From positions 9,982,001 through 10,046,000 of the forward strand of contig JBHGNT010000008.1 in assembly GCA_043228905.1 (NCBI GenBank): a DNA stretch of 64,000 bases. Reading direction: 5' to 3'. Each line of letters starts with the position of its first letter. Within the stretch, counting starts at the first letter, position 1. The DNA comes from Azolla caroliniana. Lineage: Eukaryota; Polypodiophyta. The notes below the pieces were generated by a model, which saw only the letters and a list, made by a program, of their open reading frames with translations, had not been told where the DNA came from and did not search any database. Below are positions 1 to 11,904 of this stretch, one piece after another. The translations under genes and the position numbers were made by a program.

Positions 1-3000
1 TTGTCTCGTCTTTGAGAACAAATTAAAAATAAAATAAATATTACACAGTAAATATAAAAGTAAGTAAGATGAAAAGAGAAGAAATGAGGGAATCTGGTTT
101 TTGGCACATGTGAGATTCTCAAGTTAGGTATATTGTAGCTTTTGTCTTCGAAAGATCTCTAGCATAGGTCGATCCAGAATGGAAATGTCTCCGAAGCGAG
201 GGAAGCACCTACGATGGCGGGAGATAATGGCTTTTATCTGTCGATAACAAGGGTGTCGAGGTCGTGGTCCATGGGGATGGGCCTACGTGCACGACAAATT
301 GCTATTGCCCGATCAATTGTAACCCCTTTGTTATGTCCTCGTTTGGAGCCCATTTGTGTATCCCGTGATGGACTTGTAGCATTAGTAGGAGTGATGGGGT
401 TAAAGAAAGTTGTGATTGTTCTTTGTGGATGAGCTTGTGTGGTTGTATTCTTCAACAACTTTTCCCGATGTCTCTTGAGCTCTAGCAAGAAAAGTCCTAG
501 GCATCGTTGGTCGTCATATTCCATTACCTTGCGTAGTGGACCAAAGCCTTGTTTAAAGAGGCAATGGTATTTCCCTCTGATTTCATAAAAGACACTACAA
601 TGACAAACATAGTGTTCCTCAGATTCCACTCCTTGATGACACAATTGGCCAATTCTCTCTTCTAGAGGTAGTCGTGTATATCTGCCTACCTCAATTTGTA
701 GCTGATGTGATGAAGTTCACAACTGCCCTATCACACTACGCAGCGCATAGGATAGATGTATGTCCATATAAGGTGGCCTGATGATGAATCCATCCTCCGA
801 TGTATGTAAGAAGTCCGTCTTATAGTGAGCCATCTTTTTACCAAGTGGTATTTTGGGGCTGATCCATGTTATCTTGTTTTACAAGTTAATAATATCAGTT
901 CGGATCACTTTATTCTTTTCCACTTTGGTCATATTTAGGTGGGGACAATCCAAGCTATATTGGAACGAGGGTAGTGCATTTATACTCATGCCATGTGACT
1001 CGAACCATTGCTGCATTTCAGCATACCAACAATGAGTGTCTCCATTTTCAGCCAGTTGTCTTGATGACATAAGTACCAACCTTGGGTACCTTCGTTTAGG
1101 GAGCTCCCAAAGACGTTGGATAAATGTCATTGATTGGAACAATGCCTCGGTTATTATAGGTGCTGCTCCCATCTCTGCTCAGATTATATCATGGGGCACC
1201 AATGCTTTGCTCCTTATCATGCGATCAATCATTGACACTAAAGGTCTCTCTAAATCTTTCCAATGATTTGCCTTGTTAGGACTCGGTCCCCATGTTTCTA
1301 CTCCATAGAGAAGAGTTGGTGTGACAAGTGTATCAAATAACCATAGCTTAGTTTGTGGCTCTTGGAACTGCAAATGTGCACATTGTCTCTCGACAGCACC
1401 AAGGGCTGCATATCCACGAGAAAGTCGGGCACAAGCAGCCTCTTGTAAGGAGAACCTAGGTCCTGTAAATGTTACTCCTAGGTATGTGTAGGAGCGTGTA
1501 TATTCTACCTTTTCCTCTCCCAAGAAGAATTTGGGTTCTGATCTTGTTACCCATGCTTGAGTGGTGTTAAACACCATCACTTTAGTTTTGTCCATGTTGA
1601 TTGACAAACCTTTGTCCGTATAAAATAGTTTTAAGGCATTTAGATGTCTTCCTAGTCCCTCCGGAGAGTCAGAAATCAGCACAATGTCATGAGCATATAG
1701 TAATATTTGTATAGCTATACCTACTAGGCGTGCTCCGAAACCCCCGAATCTCTCTATGAAATGTGATACCTCATCTATATAGAGACCGAAGAGAGTGGGG
1801 GATAGTGGGCATCCTTGCTTCACTCCAATTGTGCTAGCCACCGCCTCTGACAAGCCCTTGGGAGACCACACTTTTCCTGACACGGATTCATAGACTCCCC
1901 ATTGCATATATGTAGGAACACCAAGGGCTTCTAGCCGCTGCATAAGCCTAGCACGTGGCATAGTGTCAAAGGCTTTTCGGAAATCCACAAAGCAATAATA
2001 AATCCTCTTATTGTGGGCTCTGCCCTCCTCAATAAGGGCCCGGACGGTGAATATGTGATCCAAAGTTGTGAACCCCTTCCGAAAACCTGCCTGTCCAACT
2101 GAACGGCAACCATTCTACTCTGGCCATATACTCAATTCTGATTCTAGAATCGACCCATATAGTTTAGCCAAGTAATGGCCAATCATGATTGTCCTATAGT
2201 TGCTTGGCATCATGGGGTCTCCACTTTTGAGGATTGGCACAATGGTATGCTGACTCCATCTAGTAGGGAAACCTTCACACATGGCTCTATTAAAGATGTG
2301 TGCTAGCAATGGGAGCAAGGTGTCGTGGGCGTAGATAAAGTGCTCACCCACCAATCCATCATGATCTTGGGCCTTCCCAAATTGTAGCCGATCAATGGCA
2401 TTTCTTACATTTTGTGGTATAAAGAAGGTTGATTCATGTGGGTGTGAGGCATTCGGGTGGGGAAGAGGAGGTTGCTCCGGCATATCATATAGAACCTTTG
2501 CATATTCATGCCACACCTAAGGTGAGGTCAGTTGTGTGGTGGGTTGCCTCTCATTAAACATTTTCCATGCTCTTTTACTCTCTTGTCCTAGAAACAAGCG
2601 ATACAAATGATCTTCAAATTTAGCCAAATACAATCTCTTCTTCTTCCTTACGAGGCGTTGGAAGGTTGCTCTTGCTTGGTTGTGTGTATAAATGCCCCGA
2701 GTTATATCACGTTGCAAGCATCTCCTTGTATCACGACATTCCTCATCATACCAACTATTTTGTATTACTTTACCAAGTTTGGGGGGATTGGCCGTTGTGT
2801 GAGGGAAAGCATTTGTGGCTGCTTTATGCAATGATTTGGACAATCCTTGGGTAAGTTCTTCAAGGGGTGCGAAAGGATCTAAATCTAGCATGCCATTGTA
2901 TACACCACAACTATACACATCAATTGTCTCGCGAGTAAATAGATACTTAGCCAGCCCACTCTCCTTAGCATATACATCCTTTGTGCATCCATCCTTTACC

Positions 3001-3095
3001 TCGAAGCGTAGATATGCATGATCTGCTGCCAAGCCAATAGGTCTACCCGATATAGTGAACACTTTTATTTCAGGTATAAGAGATGGAGATCCCAT
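1..3095 (-). mobile_element. LINE (non-LTR retrotransposon) copy A, 5'-truncated
   Basis: Reading down from 3095 the minus strand shows the end of an endonuclease domain, a linker, a reverse transcriptase and a Cys/His tail, the order of a plant L1-like ORF2. The 5' end is lost at a GA/TC tract. Positions 1-330 repeat at 3859-4172 with moderate divergence, so they belong to the 3' untranslated end of the element. The true 3' terminus probably lies just outside the window. The element sits in an intron of the MAPR4-like gene, in the same orientation as the gene. Confidence 0.85.
234..3095 (-). pseudogene. LINE ORF2 remnant: endonuclease end, reverse transcriptase, Cys/His tail
   Basis: Four open pieces line up on the minus strand. 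Piece 3095-2517 contains the endonuclease terminus (AADHAYLRFE, where the family has SDH) and a basic linker. Piece 2516-2115 contains the first RT blocks (LQFGKAQDHDG, SGDPMMPSNYRTI). Piece 2063-1179 contains FVDFRKAFDT and GVKQGCPLSPTLFGLYIDEV, and its catalytic box reads YAHD where the family has YADD. Pieces 1172-879 and 644-234 cover the C-terminal region, including a CHQ..EEHYVCHC zinc-binding-like stretch. Stops and frameshifts separate the pieces, and the lost catalytic Asp shows the copy is dead. Confidence 0.85.
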
Positions 3096-3124
3096 TAGAG
3101 AGAGAGAGAGAAAGAGAGAGAGAG
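3096..3124. repeat. GA microsatellite at the LINE 5' truncation point
   Basis: An almost pure GA tract directly abuts the first readable codon of LINE copy A. On the element strand it reads TC. Confidence 0.85.
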
Positions 3125-3287
3125 ATTACACATATGTCTTGTTGTAAAAGCTTCTCCAATCCACCAGACTTTTGATCTGAAGAGTTACAAACCTTATTGA
3201 TTATTGTATCATCAAGTTTTAAAATCAGATAATCTGAAGGATATATTTAGTTAGCCATTTGAATATTAGGTTGTATCTACATCTTAC

Positions 3288-6200
3288 CTCCATTGTAGAC
3301 AGACCAATTACTGAATCTGTCAATCCATCACCTGATAAAAAATAATGCAACAATTTAGAGTATTACAATTTATACATTAGAGAGGTAAATGTTCTTATAA
3401 CCACTAGCACTACCTAATTAGAGAAAGAAAAAGTATATACCACTAAAGTTTCCTGAAACAAAAGCCCGCGTGGCATCCCTGAAGACATAGAATTAGAATC
3501 TTAAATCATTTACATTTAAGCGTCTAGAACTGATGGCATGTTTCACCAGAAAAATACATTCAACATGCAAACGCACACTTATGTGCATAGAACGTAAATG
3601 GATACACGCATACATTGATAATTATCTATATATATCACATATACATGCATGCACACATACCAAATTGTGAACTACATCAAAACTATTTAAGACATCAGAC
3701 ACCAAAACCCAGCTTTATTTCATGTTCATATATTGAGCATGAAAGAATGAGGGATCTTTTCGAGTTGTAAGCACCCTAGACAAGTAACAAATTAGAGAGA
3801 GTAACATCTTTTAAGAGAACAAAATGGCCTATAAGACTGAACAAGAGATTACAAGTGTTGTCTCATCTTTGAGAACAAAAAATCAAAATAAACAAATGTT
3901 ACTAAGTACAAAATAGGTAAATAAAATAAAAAAGAGACCAAAGAATCTTGTTACCGGTACATGTAAGATTCTCAAGTCAGATATATTGTAATTTTTTCTT
4001 CAAAAGATCTCTAGCATAGGTTGATCCAGGATGAGAGGTCTCTGAAATGAGGAAAGCACCAATGATGGCAGGAGATAATGATCATTATATGTCAATAACA
4101 AAGGTGGTGAGATCATGGTCCATGGGACCGCCCACATGCACGACAAATTGGTATTGCCAAATCTTTTGTAACCCCTATAAGGGTTAGGAATGATGTCAAT
4201 CGAGCTAAGGAATACTCAAGATTCACCCTAGTATAGGCCCTTTAGATGCAATAGTGGAGCTATGGTAGAAAAGATGCAATAGTATAGGCCCTTTAGATGC
4301 AATAGTGGAGCTATGGTAGAAAAGATGCAATAGTATAGGCCCTTTAGATGCAATAGTGGACCCAGTTAGGGTTGGCCAAGTTCATACTGAACTTAGCCCA
4401 AAAATAACGAAAAAGTGGTTAGTGACTTTTAGCCTTAACCACACTTTAAGGGGGTCATTTAGGGTCTTTACCCCAACAACCTCCCACTTAAAGGCATAAA
4501 TGACGGCTTTAAGCTACATGACTCCCACCAGTTGTATACATATCGGATGTTGTGCTTTGGGTAAGCACTTGGTCAGTACATCCGCAGGGTTCTGTGATGT
4601 GTGGACCTTTATCAATGTGATAAGGCCATCCTCAAGCACTTCTCGAATGAAGTGATATCGCACATCAATATGTTTTGTGCGTGCATGAACCATAGCATTC
4701 TTTGCCAAACAGATGGCACTTTGGCTATCACAACCGAGAATGGGTGCCTTTTCAGGCAAACCAAACTCACTGCATAGACGTGCTAACCATATTGCTTCCT
4801 TGGAAGCCTTAGTGGCTGAGATATATTCTGCTTCGGTAGTGAACAAAGCAACAACCTTTTGCAGCCTACTACACCATGGTACAGCACCACCTGCAAGTGT
4901 GAATACATAGCCAGTTGTGGATTTTCATGTATCCACATCACCTGCCATATCAGAGTCACAGAAACCCTTCAGCTCTAATGGGTCTTTTCCATAACAGAGG
5001 CATTTATTTTTAGTCCCTTTTAAGTACCTCATAATGGACTTCACTGCATTCCAATGTGCCTTGGCCGGATTAGCCATGAATCGGCTAACAACTCCCATGA
5101 ATGTCTCCATGTTCAGCAAGTTGTGTTGACACCAACCTTGAGTACTTTCTTTTAGGAGCTCCCAGAGTTATTGGATACAAGTCATTGATCAGAATAAAGC
5201 CTCAATGGTTGTAGGGGCTGATCCTATCTATGCCCTGATTATATCAAAAAAAAGCAAATCTTTGTTGAAGCACTTGGGATGTTTCACATCAGATGGAGTG
5301 CAATACTTCTGAAAGTTGCATGCTTAGCCCAAACAAAGTTGTATAGCATTTAGATCATGGGCATATTAGCATGTCAACGTTTTACACCAAAATTCTTTCA
5401 CCCCACAATGTTCTTGGCTATTTGGAATTGGTGCATTCTGAGATTTAACAAATTGCCACTACCATACACCTACACTCAGCCACTTGTCTTTGTCATCCAG
5501 ACTAAAATCCTATAGTGATTTAGATGCATTAATAGAATAGGCAGAAAACGCATAATTTGATTGCTCTGATCTGAAGTGTTTACGGATGATCCATCGGCTG
5601 CTCATCACAATTCAGTCACTCAGTCACGTGCCAATTTTCATGACATTGGATTTTCCATGCTAGATAATCTTCTATTTTGCATAACTTAATGAGAAGCATT
5701 TAAGACCATGTTCACACGCACCATGTTTAGTCATTGTTCCTCCAATGAAGCTAAAAAGGCTTTTTGCTTGTTCATTATAGCCATTAGGCCAAATCTCTTA
5801 CGAGAAAGCAATTGGATTGATACACGTGGGCACAGCCCATAGATGAACCTAATCATCAGGGTTTACTATTGGAGAGACTATTAGTTGCTGCTTCGCAATT
5901 CCACCAAACTAAACATCTTCAAAACTTCCTATGATAAAAGCACTCAATTTACGCTAAATTAACTTCATAATGCATTAAACTTACCTGACAATCAATCAAC
6001 CTATCAAAAACATTATAATTTTATCACATCAATTTTATGAATTTATGTACATAACATAGATTCCTTCAAACTATGTGATTTAACACATAAAAATCACAAT
6101 TGATTGCAAGGCAAATGATAATGGGATGCAAAAGTGTCTTTTCTCTCAGAGAATAGAAGATGATGACTACTGAAAGCTAGGGTTTCATCAACCCATAGTG

Positions 6201-9200
6201 TTGTGCTATATCTCCTACAACTCCAAATCCATAGACGTGTTGTTTATTGCACAAAGTCAAATTTTGGACTGGTAGATAGGATGAAATAGATAGAATTGTA
6301 GTTAAATTTACTTTTTATCACCCAATCGAGTTTGTGAAATGAGACTTGTCTTTACGAAGCCTAAATGAAGGATTAACATATTGACATTCTCTTTGGAATG
6401 GTGTTGCCAGGAATAACATTCTCCTTTTCACTTTTAAACAACTACTTCTATGAATCCTTGAATGGAGAGCAGTGTTCAGTTTCCATCTACTCTATGAGCA
6501 AGAGCCACTATGGAAATGGCTGCTCACAAGTTGCCTATATGAGCCCAGACGGAAGTTCCGTAATGGTGATGGGAAAGAATGCCCATGTGAACTATATAAT
6601 CATATAAAAAACTTCATATTGGTGAGCTATTACTAAGAATAAATGCATCACTCGCTATTTGCCTTCCAATACAAACAACTTCTAGATAAAATATAGCTCA
6701 TACCTTCCAGCAAAGTGATTGTAACTTCCACCAACACCATAATGTGATCTTCCTTTGGAAACATCAAAGACACTCCTATGAAAAAGAACAAGTTGTTATC
6801 ACAAATACTGAAAGAGGAAGACAGTAACGTAAATGTAAACATGTGTATATGATATGTCCATCTTACCCTAGGATTCCTAATAAGATGGGAAGTTCCTGAT
6901 TGCTTGCATTATATTTTAAAAGTTCTTCTTTTGTCCACAATTTCTACAAAAAATCGTTAAGTGAGAAAAACACCAAATTAAAAACTCTCTTTGCTCATCC
7001 CTCATTTACACACTAGACATTCATATATAATCATCAGTATCATCTTTGTACTGCTAGTGCTCTTCACATCAGATCCAGCCATGGGTAGGTGATCCCACTA
7101 CACATGCATGTCATACAATTATACTTGGTGCATAAAGGAATTCCTTTGATTCTCTTGCGTTACAGCACCCACTTTCCCATCAGAAACCTCATTTACTCCT
7201 CGTTAGAGCTCCACTATTTGTCCTTAGCTTTTGTATCATGCCATTTGTCTTTGTTGTGGATACTCAAATCACAGGATTTGTCTCATAAACCCGTTTTATC
7301 CTCTAGTAGACATTGAGAAAAAGGATTCTCATAGGCCAGATTTTCTCATGAACCTACCAACAGAGATGTTCTAACAACTACAGGATAAGAGGAAGCAAAT
7401 GCTGGTTAGGAATAATAATTTGTAATTCTACTCTAATGCATGTTCTTGTTCCAAAAAAAGAAACATCAACCGGTTTTACCCTCTGTAGACGTCAAGAAAA
7501 AGGACTCACATAGGCCAGGATTTGTCATGGACCTACATCTAGAGCTGATCCAACAACTCCAGGATTAGAGGAACCAATTGTTGGTTAGGTACAATGATTT
7601 TACAATGCATGGTCTTGTTTCAATTCCTGCTCAATTTTCTGCTTCTAAGTACCTATCGATATTCCAATTCCATACCCAATCCTTTTTTTTGCATCAGTTT
7701 TGTTGCAATCCTATTCCAGTCCCCCATCCAGATCATGCCCATATTCCAGATTCAATAGAATTTTTTCATACACACTCAATTTCACAACTTGAATATCTTT
7801 GTCTCTGCATTTCTTGAAGCTGGAAAACAAAATCTTAGTACAATATTTGCAATCAAAATTCAGCTTTCAATGAACTTTGCATAACTGAAGTTTGCTACTG
7901 AATTCTCAAATAAAATCATGACTTCTCAGGCATTTTCAACACAATCAAAGCTACCAAAGATTTTAGTGCATCATCTACATAATTGTCCTATTGATTGATG
8001 GCCTATGATGCTGCCACTATATGGTTCCATGTATGTATTATCACCTGCTGATTTGGAAGTTTTGTCCATTTTTATTAAGAAGGCTTTCGCCACCAGTTCA
8101 TCCAGAATTTACAGTCATTGAAGCACCTATCTTCTTGTCAAGAAGAAGGATGGTGCTTTATGATTCAGTGCCTATGATAAAATCAGGACAGAGGTAAAAA
8201 TTCAGATCAATGACCCACATCCAATGGATTTGGGGACACCCAAACCAAAGGTACTTGAGATTAGCCCTTATTTCAAAAAAACAACTGGCTGAACATGGAG
8301 AGAATCATTATTGGAATGCTGAAATGCAAGAATGGTTCCAGTCATATTGCATAAATATAGATGTGCTACCCCATTTCAATATAGCTTGAATTGGCCAAAG
8401 CCTGCACATGACCAAAGTAGAAAAGAATAGGGTGATTGCTTTGATATCATTATATTATATAATGAATGAATATGGATCAGCACCAAAACATCTCTTGGTA
8501 GGACGATGGACCACTATAAAGCCCTCTATGAACACATATCACAAGATGGATTTATCATACATCCCTTACATCTATCTCATGCAATCAATAGTGAGATCAG
8601 GTAGGTCACGAACTCTTCACAGCAGTTACGGATGAGATGAGCAGATATGTAAATATTTCTACGGAAGAACGGATCTTCCAATAGTGCCATCATGGAGTGG
8701 AATTGATAAGCACTATGTTTGCCATTGTATTGTCTTTCTTTACCAATGGTGCTTGGTATTGAACTTGTAGACTTGAATAGACACTGAGAAAAGTAGTTCG
8801 ACGGAAACCAATACGACCATGAAAGATCATCAATGAAGAACCATCACAACTTGCTTTAGCTCCAACTATTCTAATCATTCAACAAATCAATAAAGTGCTA
8901 CACAAATAAGGTCTCCACCACAAAACTTGAACGGGTTTACAATAGATCGGGCAAAGAAAAGCACGAAGATATGAGCCTAAGTTTGATCTTTTCCATCAGG
9001 TCATCCCCATTCCTTAGGTTGTATTAGGTCTCCCCTGGATGAATTAACCTATTAATCTATCTCCTTGGGTAAATTAGACTTACCGGACTTATGACAGGTT
9101 CTGAAGAGAAGTAGAGAACAACAGCCACGAAGCAGAGGGCGATGGAAAGACCAAGGAAAGCAGGGGCACGGCTACTTTCCTCATCATCAGAAGTTGTTCT

Positions 9201-9353
9201 ACTTGTATCTTTCTTCTTCTTTTTATCCGGCTCTCCTTGTGAAGAAGAAACGCCGTCAGTTGTGGGAGAAGAGGAGGAAGAAGCAGGAGCAGGTACGGTG
9301 TCTGCTGATCGGCGATGGCGAAGACTGTCATCTGCTGCTGCTGCTGCTGCCAT
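3288..9353 (-). CDS. MAPR4 / neudesin-like membrane steroid- or heme-binding protein, 5 exons seen, 3' end outside window
   Basis: Spliced minus-strand gene with exons 9353-9084, 6943-6867, 6775-6704, 3478-3441 and 3331-3288. All borders are GT..AG and the reading phase is kept across every junction, giving 167 codons. Exon 1 starts at an Ala-rich Met and has a Ser-rich stretch, a Lys cluster and one membrane segment (AFLGLSIALCFVAVVLYF, residues 65-82). Exons 2-5 give the start of a cytochrome-b5-like domain: an EELLKYN block, LPILLGILGSVFDVS, HYGVGGSYNHFAGRDATRAF and SGDGLTDSVIGLSTME. This matches the plant MAPR4 family, which binds heme or steroid and is anchored in endomembranes. The C-terminal half must lie left of position 1. 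An upstream in-frame Met at 9458 is possible, but 9353 gives the usual layout. The introns hold LINE and copia insertions, yet every exon is intact. Confidence 0.85.
3770..4177 (-). mobile_element. LINE copy B, 3'-end fragment
   Basis: Positions 3859-4172 align base by base with positions 1-330 (the 3' end of LINE copy A) with scattered substitutions. The fragment ends at ATTGCC...TGTAACCCC, where the copia LTR begins. The lower boundary is approximate. Confidence 0.75.
4190..4478 (-). repeat. copia LTR (minus strand) with polypurine tract at 4481-4490
   Basis: On the minus strand the end of the RNase H region is followed by AAGTGGGAGG and then TGTTGGGGTAAAG, the usual polypurine tract plus LTR start of a copia element. 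The LTR start is at 4478. The other end, near 4190, is a guess because no second LTR copy is present. Confidence 0.6.
4232..4360. repeat. 51-bp tandem repeat, 2.5 copies, inside the LTR
   Basis: The unit starting TATAGGCCCTTTAGATGC recurs at 4232, 4283 and 4334 with an exact 51-base step and almost no divergence. The expansion is therefore much younger than the element around it. Confidence 0.9.
4514..5119 (-). pseudogene. copia pol remnant: RT end and RNase H
   Basis: Piece 5119-4925 carries the region after RT (VVSRFMANPAKAHWNAVK, MRYLKGT, FCDSDMAGD). Piece 4846-4514 carries RNase H (TTEAEYISATKASKEAIW, CDSQSAICLAKN, HARTKHIDVRYHFI, NPADVLTK). The two pieces are separated by a stop. Everything upstream is missing, because LINE sequence begins at about 5113. 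The remnant sits in intron 3 of the MAPR4-like gene. Confidence 0.85.
5113..5250 (-). mobile_element. LINE fragment continuing copy B on the far side of the copia remnant
   Basis: This segment matches 1044-1190 of LINE copy A (GGAGCTCCCAGAGTTATTGG against GGAGCTCCCAAAGACGTTGG, then the same distal block ending GATTATATC). With 3859-4177 it suggests one LINE copy that was interrupted by the copia element and lost about 700 bp. Confidence 0.7.
5251..6703. other. MAPR4-like intron 3 remainder, no gene recognised
   Basis: AT-rich sequence without a convincing coding region. A short plus-strand frame at 6398-6607 is open but matches nothing I recognise. Confidence 0.5.
7290..7620. repeat. About 182-bp tandem duplication in MAPR4-like intron 1
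   Basis: The block beginning TTTTATCCTCTAGTAGAC at about 7291 recurs at about 7472 as TTTTACCCTCTGTAGACG. Both are followed by the same AGAAAAAGGA, CATAGGCCAG and GGTTAGG landmarks. The copies are clearly diverged. Confidence 0.7.
8060..8180 (+). pseudogene. Trace of a gypsy-type reverse transcriptase
   Basis: Across frame breaks the plus strand reads SSSRIYS then LLVKKKDGAL followed by a degraded FC.DY-like block, the order of the Ty3/gypsy RT block 2. It is very short and heavily decayed. Confidence 0.35.
8215..8625 (+). mobile_element. LINE fragment, C-terminal region, opposite to the host gene
   Basis: The translation (MTKVEKNRVIALISLY and flanking text) and the nucleotides match the C-terminal part of LINE copy A (HLNMTKVEKNKVIRTDIIN). 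This copy is on the plus strand and lies in intron 1 of the MAPR4-like gene. Confidence 0.75.
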
Positions 9354-9675
9354 ATAGCTGCTCCTCGCAACTGGGAGGAAAGCGACGAGCACAAAATAAT
9401 AATAATAATAAAAAGGAATCCCAGCAGCAGAGCTCTCCTCCAAAAAAACCAGAAACAAAAAAAGAAAGCAAGGCTACGCACGCACATACGATCAACATAC
9501 CAAATACTTTACATACGCTACGCTACGCTCGTGTCTATCTATACTTTCTTTACATATGTACATTACGCTACGCTCGTGTCTATTTGGTACCAAATCATAA
9601 AAAAAGGCCTTCCTGGCATATTGGAATCGCGGCCCGTGCGATCTGCACCGTCACATCTTTATTTAAAAAAGCGCT
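9354..9675 (-). promoter_or_regulatory. Probable 5' leader and promoter of the MAPR4-like gene
   Basis: Inferred only from its place directly upstream of the first exon. It holds an ATT-trinucleotide run and two copies of a block containing TACGCTACGCTCGTGTCTAT at about 9516 and 9560. No clear TATA box could be assigned. Confidence 0.35.
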
Positions 9676-10035
9676 CGAGTATCCAATAGCCCCACTCTAA
9701 CAGCCTTTGTCACTAATAGCCAGACTCTCTGAATGCAATAGCCCGACCGACTCAAATCAATAGAGTGACCAACTAACTTAGGGAAGTAGCCCAACTCAAA
9801 TCAATAGCTTGATCGACTCAGGACAGTAGCCTGACTCAAATATCAATAGCTTGATCGAGTATACAATACCCCCACTCTAACAACCTTTGTCACTAATAGC
9901 TCGACTCTCTAAATGCAGTGGCCCGACTCAAATCAATAGTGTGACCAACGTAGGGAAGTAGCCCGGCCCAAATCAATAGTTTGACCAACTCAGGACAATA
10001 TCTAACCCAAATATCAATAGCCCGATCGAGTTATT
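9676..10035. repeat. 180-bp tandem duplication built of shorter CAATAG repeats
   Basis: TCGAGTATCCAATAGCCCCA at about 9675 recurs at about 9855 as TCGAGTATACAATACCCCCA, with the whole 180-bp block repeating. Inside each unit a roughly 30-bp motif (CTCAAATCAATAG...TGACC) recurs several times, so this is a two-level repeat. It lies just upstream of the MAPR4-like promoter. Confidence 0.8.
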
Positions 10036-10909
10036 GCCCCGAGTTTTAGATATATCAAATTTCCACCATTAAAAGTTTGGGGAGTTGCCAATAGGTTCTT
10101 GTGAAATGTCGAGCATCACTCCTCTTTTCGCACTGCTTCCGACTTATGGATCTCGTGCCTACCTCATTGGTTGATTTCAATGCGCCTAGATTGTACACCT
10201 TTTTCCCGAAATTTGTCAATTGTTGCATACAATCCTCAACGACATCCATTTCGAAAGGATCCTAACCAATGCTTGAGCTAATGAATAGCTTTCTCGATCA
10301 TTTGTATTTAAGGCTTTCATGATTCCACCTCGGATGGTTCTTGGTTCTACATTCACCTCCACTTGTTGGTTCTACTTTTGTCTCCACATCCGTTTCTATG
10401 ATATCATCCATTCACATTTAACATTATCTATAAATGGTAATGACCCACATAGGGATGGCATATGCCTCTCAATGATCATCCAAATTCCGACTAAATGCTT
10501 ACCTTTACTTGCAAGGTCTTGGTAATCATAAAAAAAGCATTGGAGCACATAATACCATAAGAGTGGGAGTGGTCATGCTCAATATTCTAAATCAATATCG
10601 GGCCATAAACTTACAATATGCATTGTGTTGGTATTAGTCACATACCTTTTGAGTATCCTCTCAACCTCTTCAAGTATTAACCTTTGATCCCTACAAATTG
10701 CATGGGCCGCAAATCTACCACTCTCACATATTTATTTTTAGTGCATGTACCATTCTATGATGGTTCCTTTGTGCAAGTGTTGGTTTCACTGTCCCAAATT
10801 AAGACACGCACAAGATCGGTAATAGACCGGTATATTCTTCCTCTCAAGATAATGTACTTGATAAACTATTAATGTCTCTTCACAATATTCGTAGTGTCAA
10901 CATGTCCAT
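10036..10909. other. Unrecognised region, no supported gene
   Basis: Short frames exist on both strands (the longest on the minus strand, 10249-10055, is 64 residues), but none shows a motif I can name. It may be part of an old DNA transposon. Confidence 0.3.
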
Positions 10910-11021
10910 AGTTGAATAATCTTCCAAACTTTGGCCATCAATTCCTCTAAACACAAGTAATGTGTAGTTGAATAATCCTCCAAACTTGGGCCATAGATTC
11001 CTCTAAACACAAGTAATGTGA
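10910..11021. repeat. 56-bp tandem duplication
   Basis: AGTTGAATAATCTTCCAAAC at 10910 recurs 56 bases on with few changes. Both copies end in CACAAGTAATGTG. Confidence 0.8.
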
Positions 11022-11361
11022 CACTAACTATGGGTCCAGTTTTGGCTCAAATTGAACTAAACCGTTAAGCCATGGTTTAAGATTTATCATTACAAAATAA
11101 TAAAATGGTTTGGTTTGGTTTTAGCTTAGGTTGGTTCTAAAACTCAAGTTTATGAATTTACATATAAGTTTAAGTGGTTTGGTTTAAAGGTTTATGGATT
11201 TTTTGTTAACTTTTTTTTCTCCTTAATTGTTTAATTGATTTAATTGATTTAACTTAAATACTTATTTAATTTAATGTATTTTTATTTATTTATTTTTTAA
11301 AATTAGATTGGACTTAAATGGTCAAGTTTAAATTTTTTATTAAAATGGTTTGGTCTGGTTT

Positions 11362-11904
11362 TGTTAGGATTTCGGTCCCTCCGGACGGGATGATGAAGGC
11401 CCGATGAGAACCGGATGTTGAAGGCCCGGTGAGAACCTCTCACCGGATGAAGGGACATATATGTAAATATGTTCCAGAGAGCCCACAGGGGCTATATTTG
11501 TAAATAGCTCGAAAGTCATATTAGTATAAATATGACCTAGGGCAAACAGTATTGGTGTGTTGTCATTATTTTGTATAGAGTTATTGAGTGTAACTGTTAT
11601 ACAGAGCGTAGTAGAGGGAAAGAGAGAGAGATAGAGAGAGTGAGAGAGAGAGAGAGTTAGAGACAGAGAGAGTGTGAGACAGAGTGAGTCTCTGTTGTAA
11701 CTGCCGCCATGCAAGGATTGTGAGCATGAGGTCGTTGCCTCCATGTTTACCTGTTGTATTCCTCTTGACATAGTGATAGTTGGAGTTTGCGAACTCCCGT
11801 GGTTTTCACCATTTAGGGTTTTCCACATTAACATCCTGTGCATTCTCTTCTGTTTGTGTACTTACTTCCATTTCTCACCCTTTTTGTGTTTGATTATCAT
11901 TTAG
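11362..11904 (+). repeat. Outer copia 5' LTR, first part
   Basis: This is the first 543 bp of the 5' LTR. The remaining 49 bp (17582-17630) lie beyond the inner element. It matches the 3' LTR at 21686-22245 and contains an expanded GA tract near 11620-11690. Confidence 0.92.

Noticed and set aside
6398-6607. Plus-strand frame with SIYSMSKSHYG resembling MAPR4 exon 3 (SVFDVSKGRSHYG)
   Set aside because: The nucleotides do not align and the strand is opposite. The likeness is short and probably chance. No other exon-like signals flank it.
9142-9487. Several long frames on both strands around 9100-9500
   Set aside because: They are shadows of MAPR4 exon 1 and of GC-rich trinucleotide repeats. 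Only the minus frame ending in the splice donor at 9083 fits a gene.
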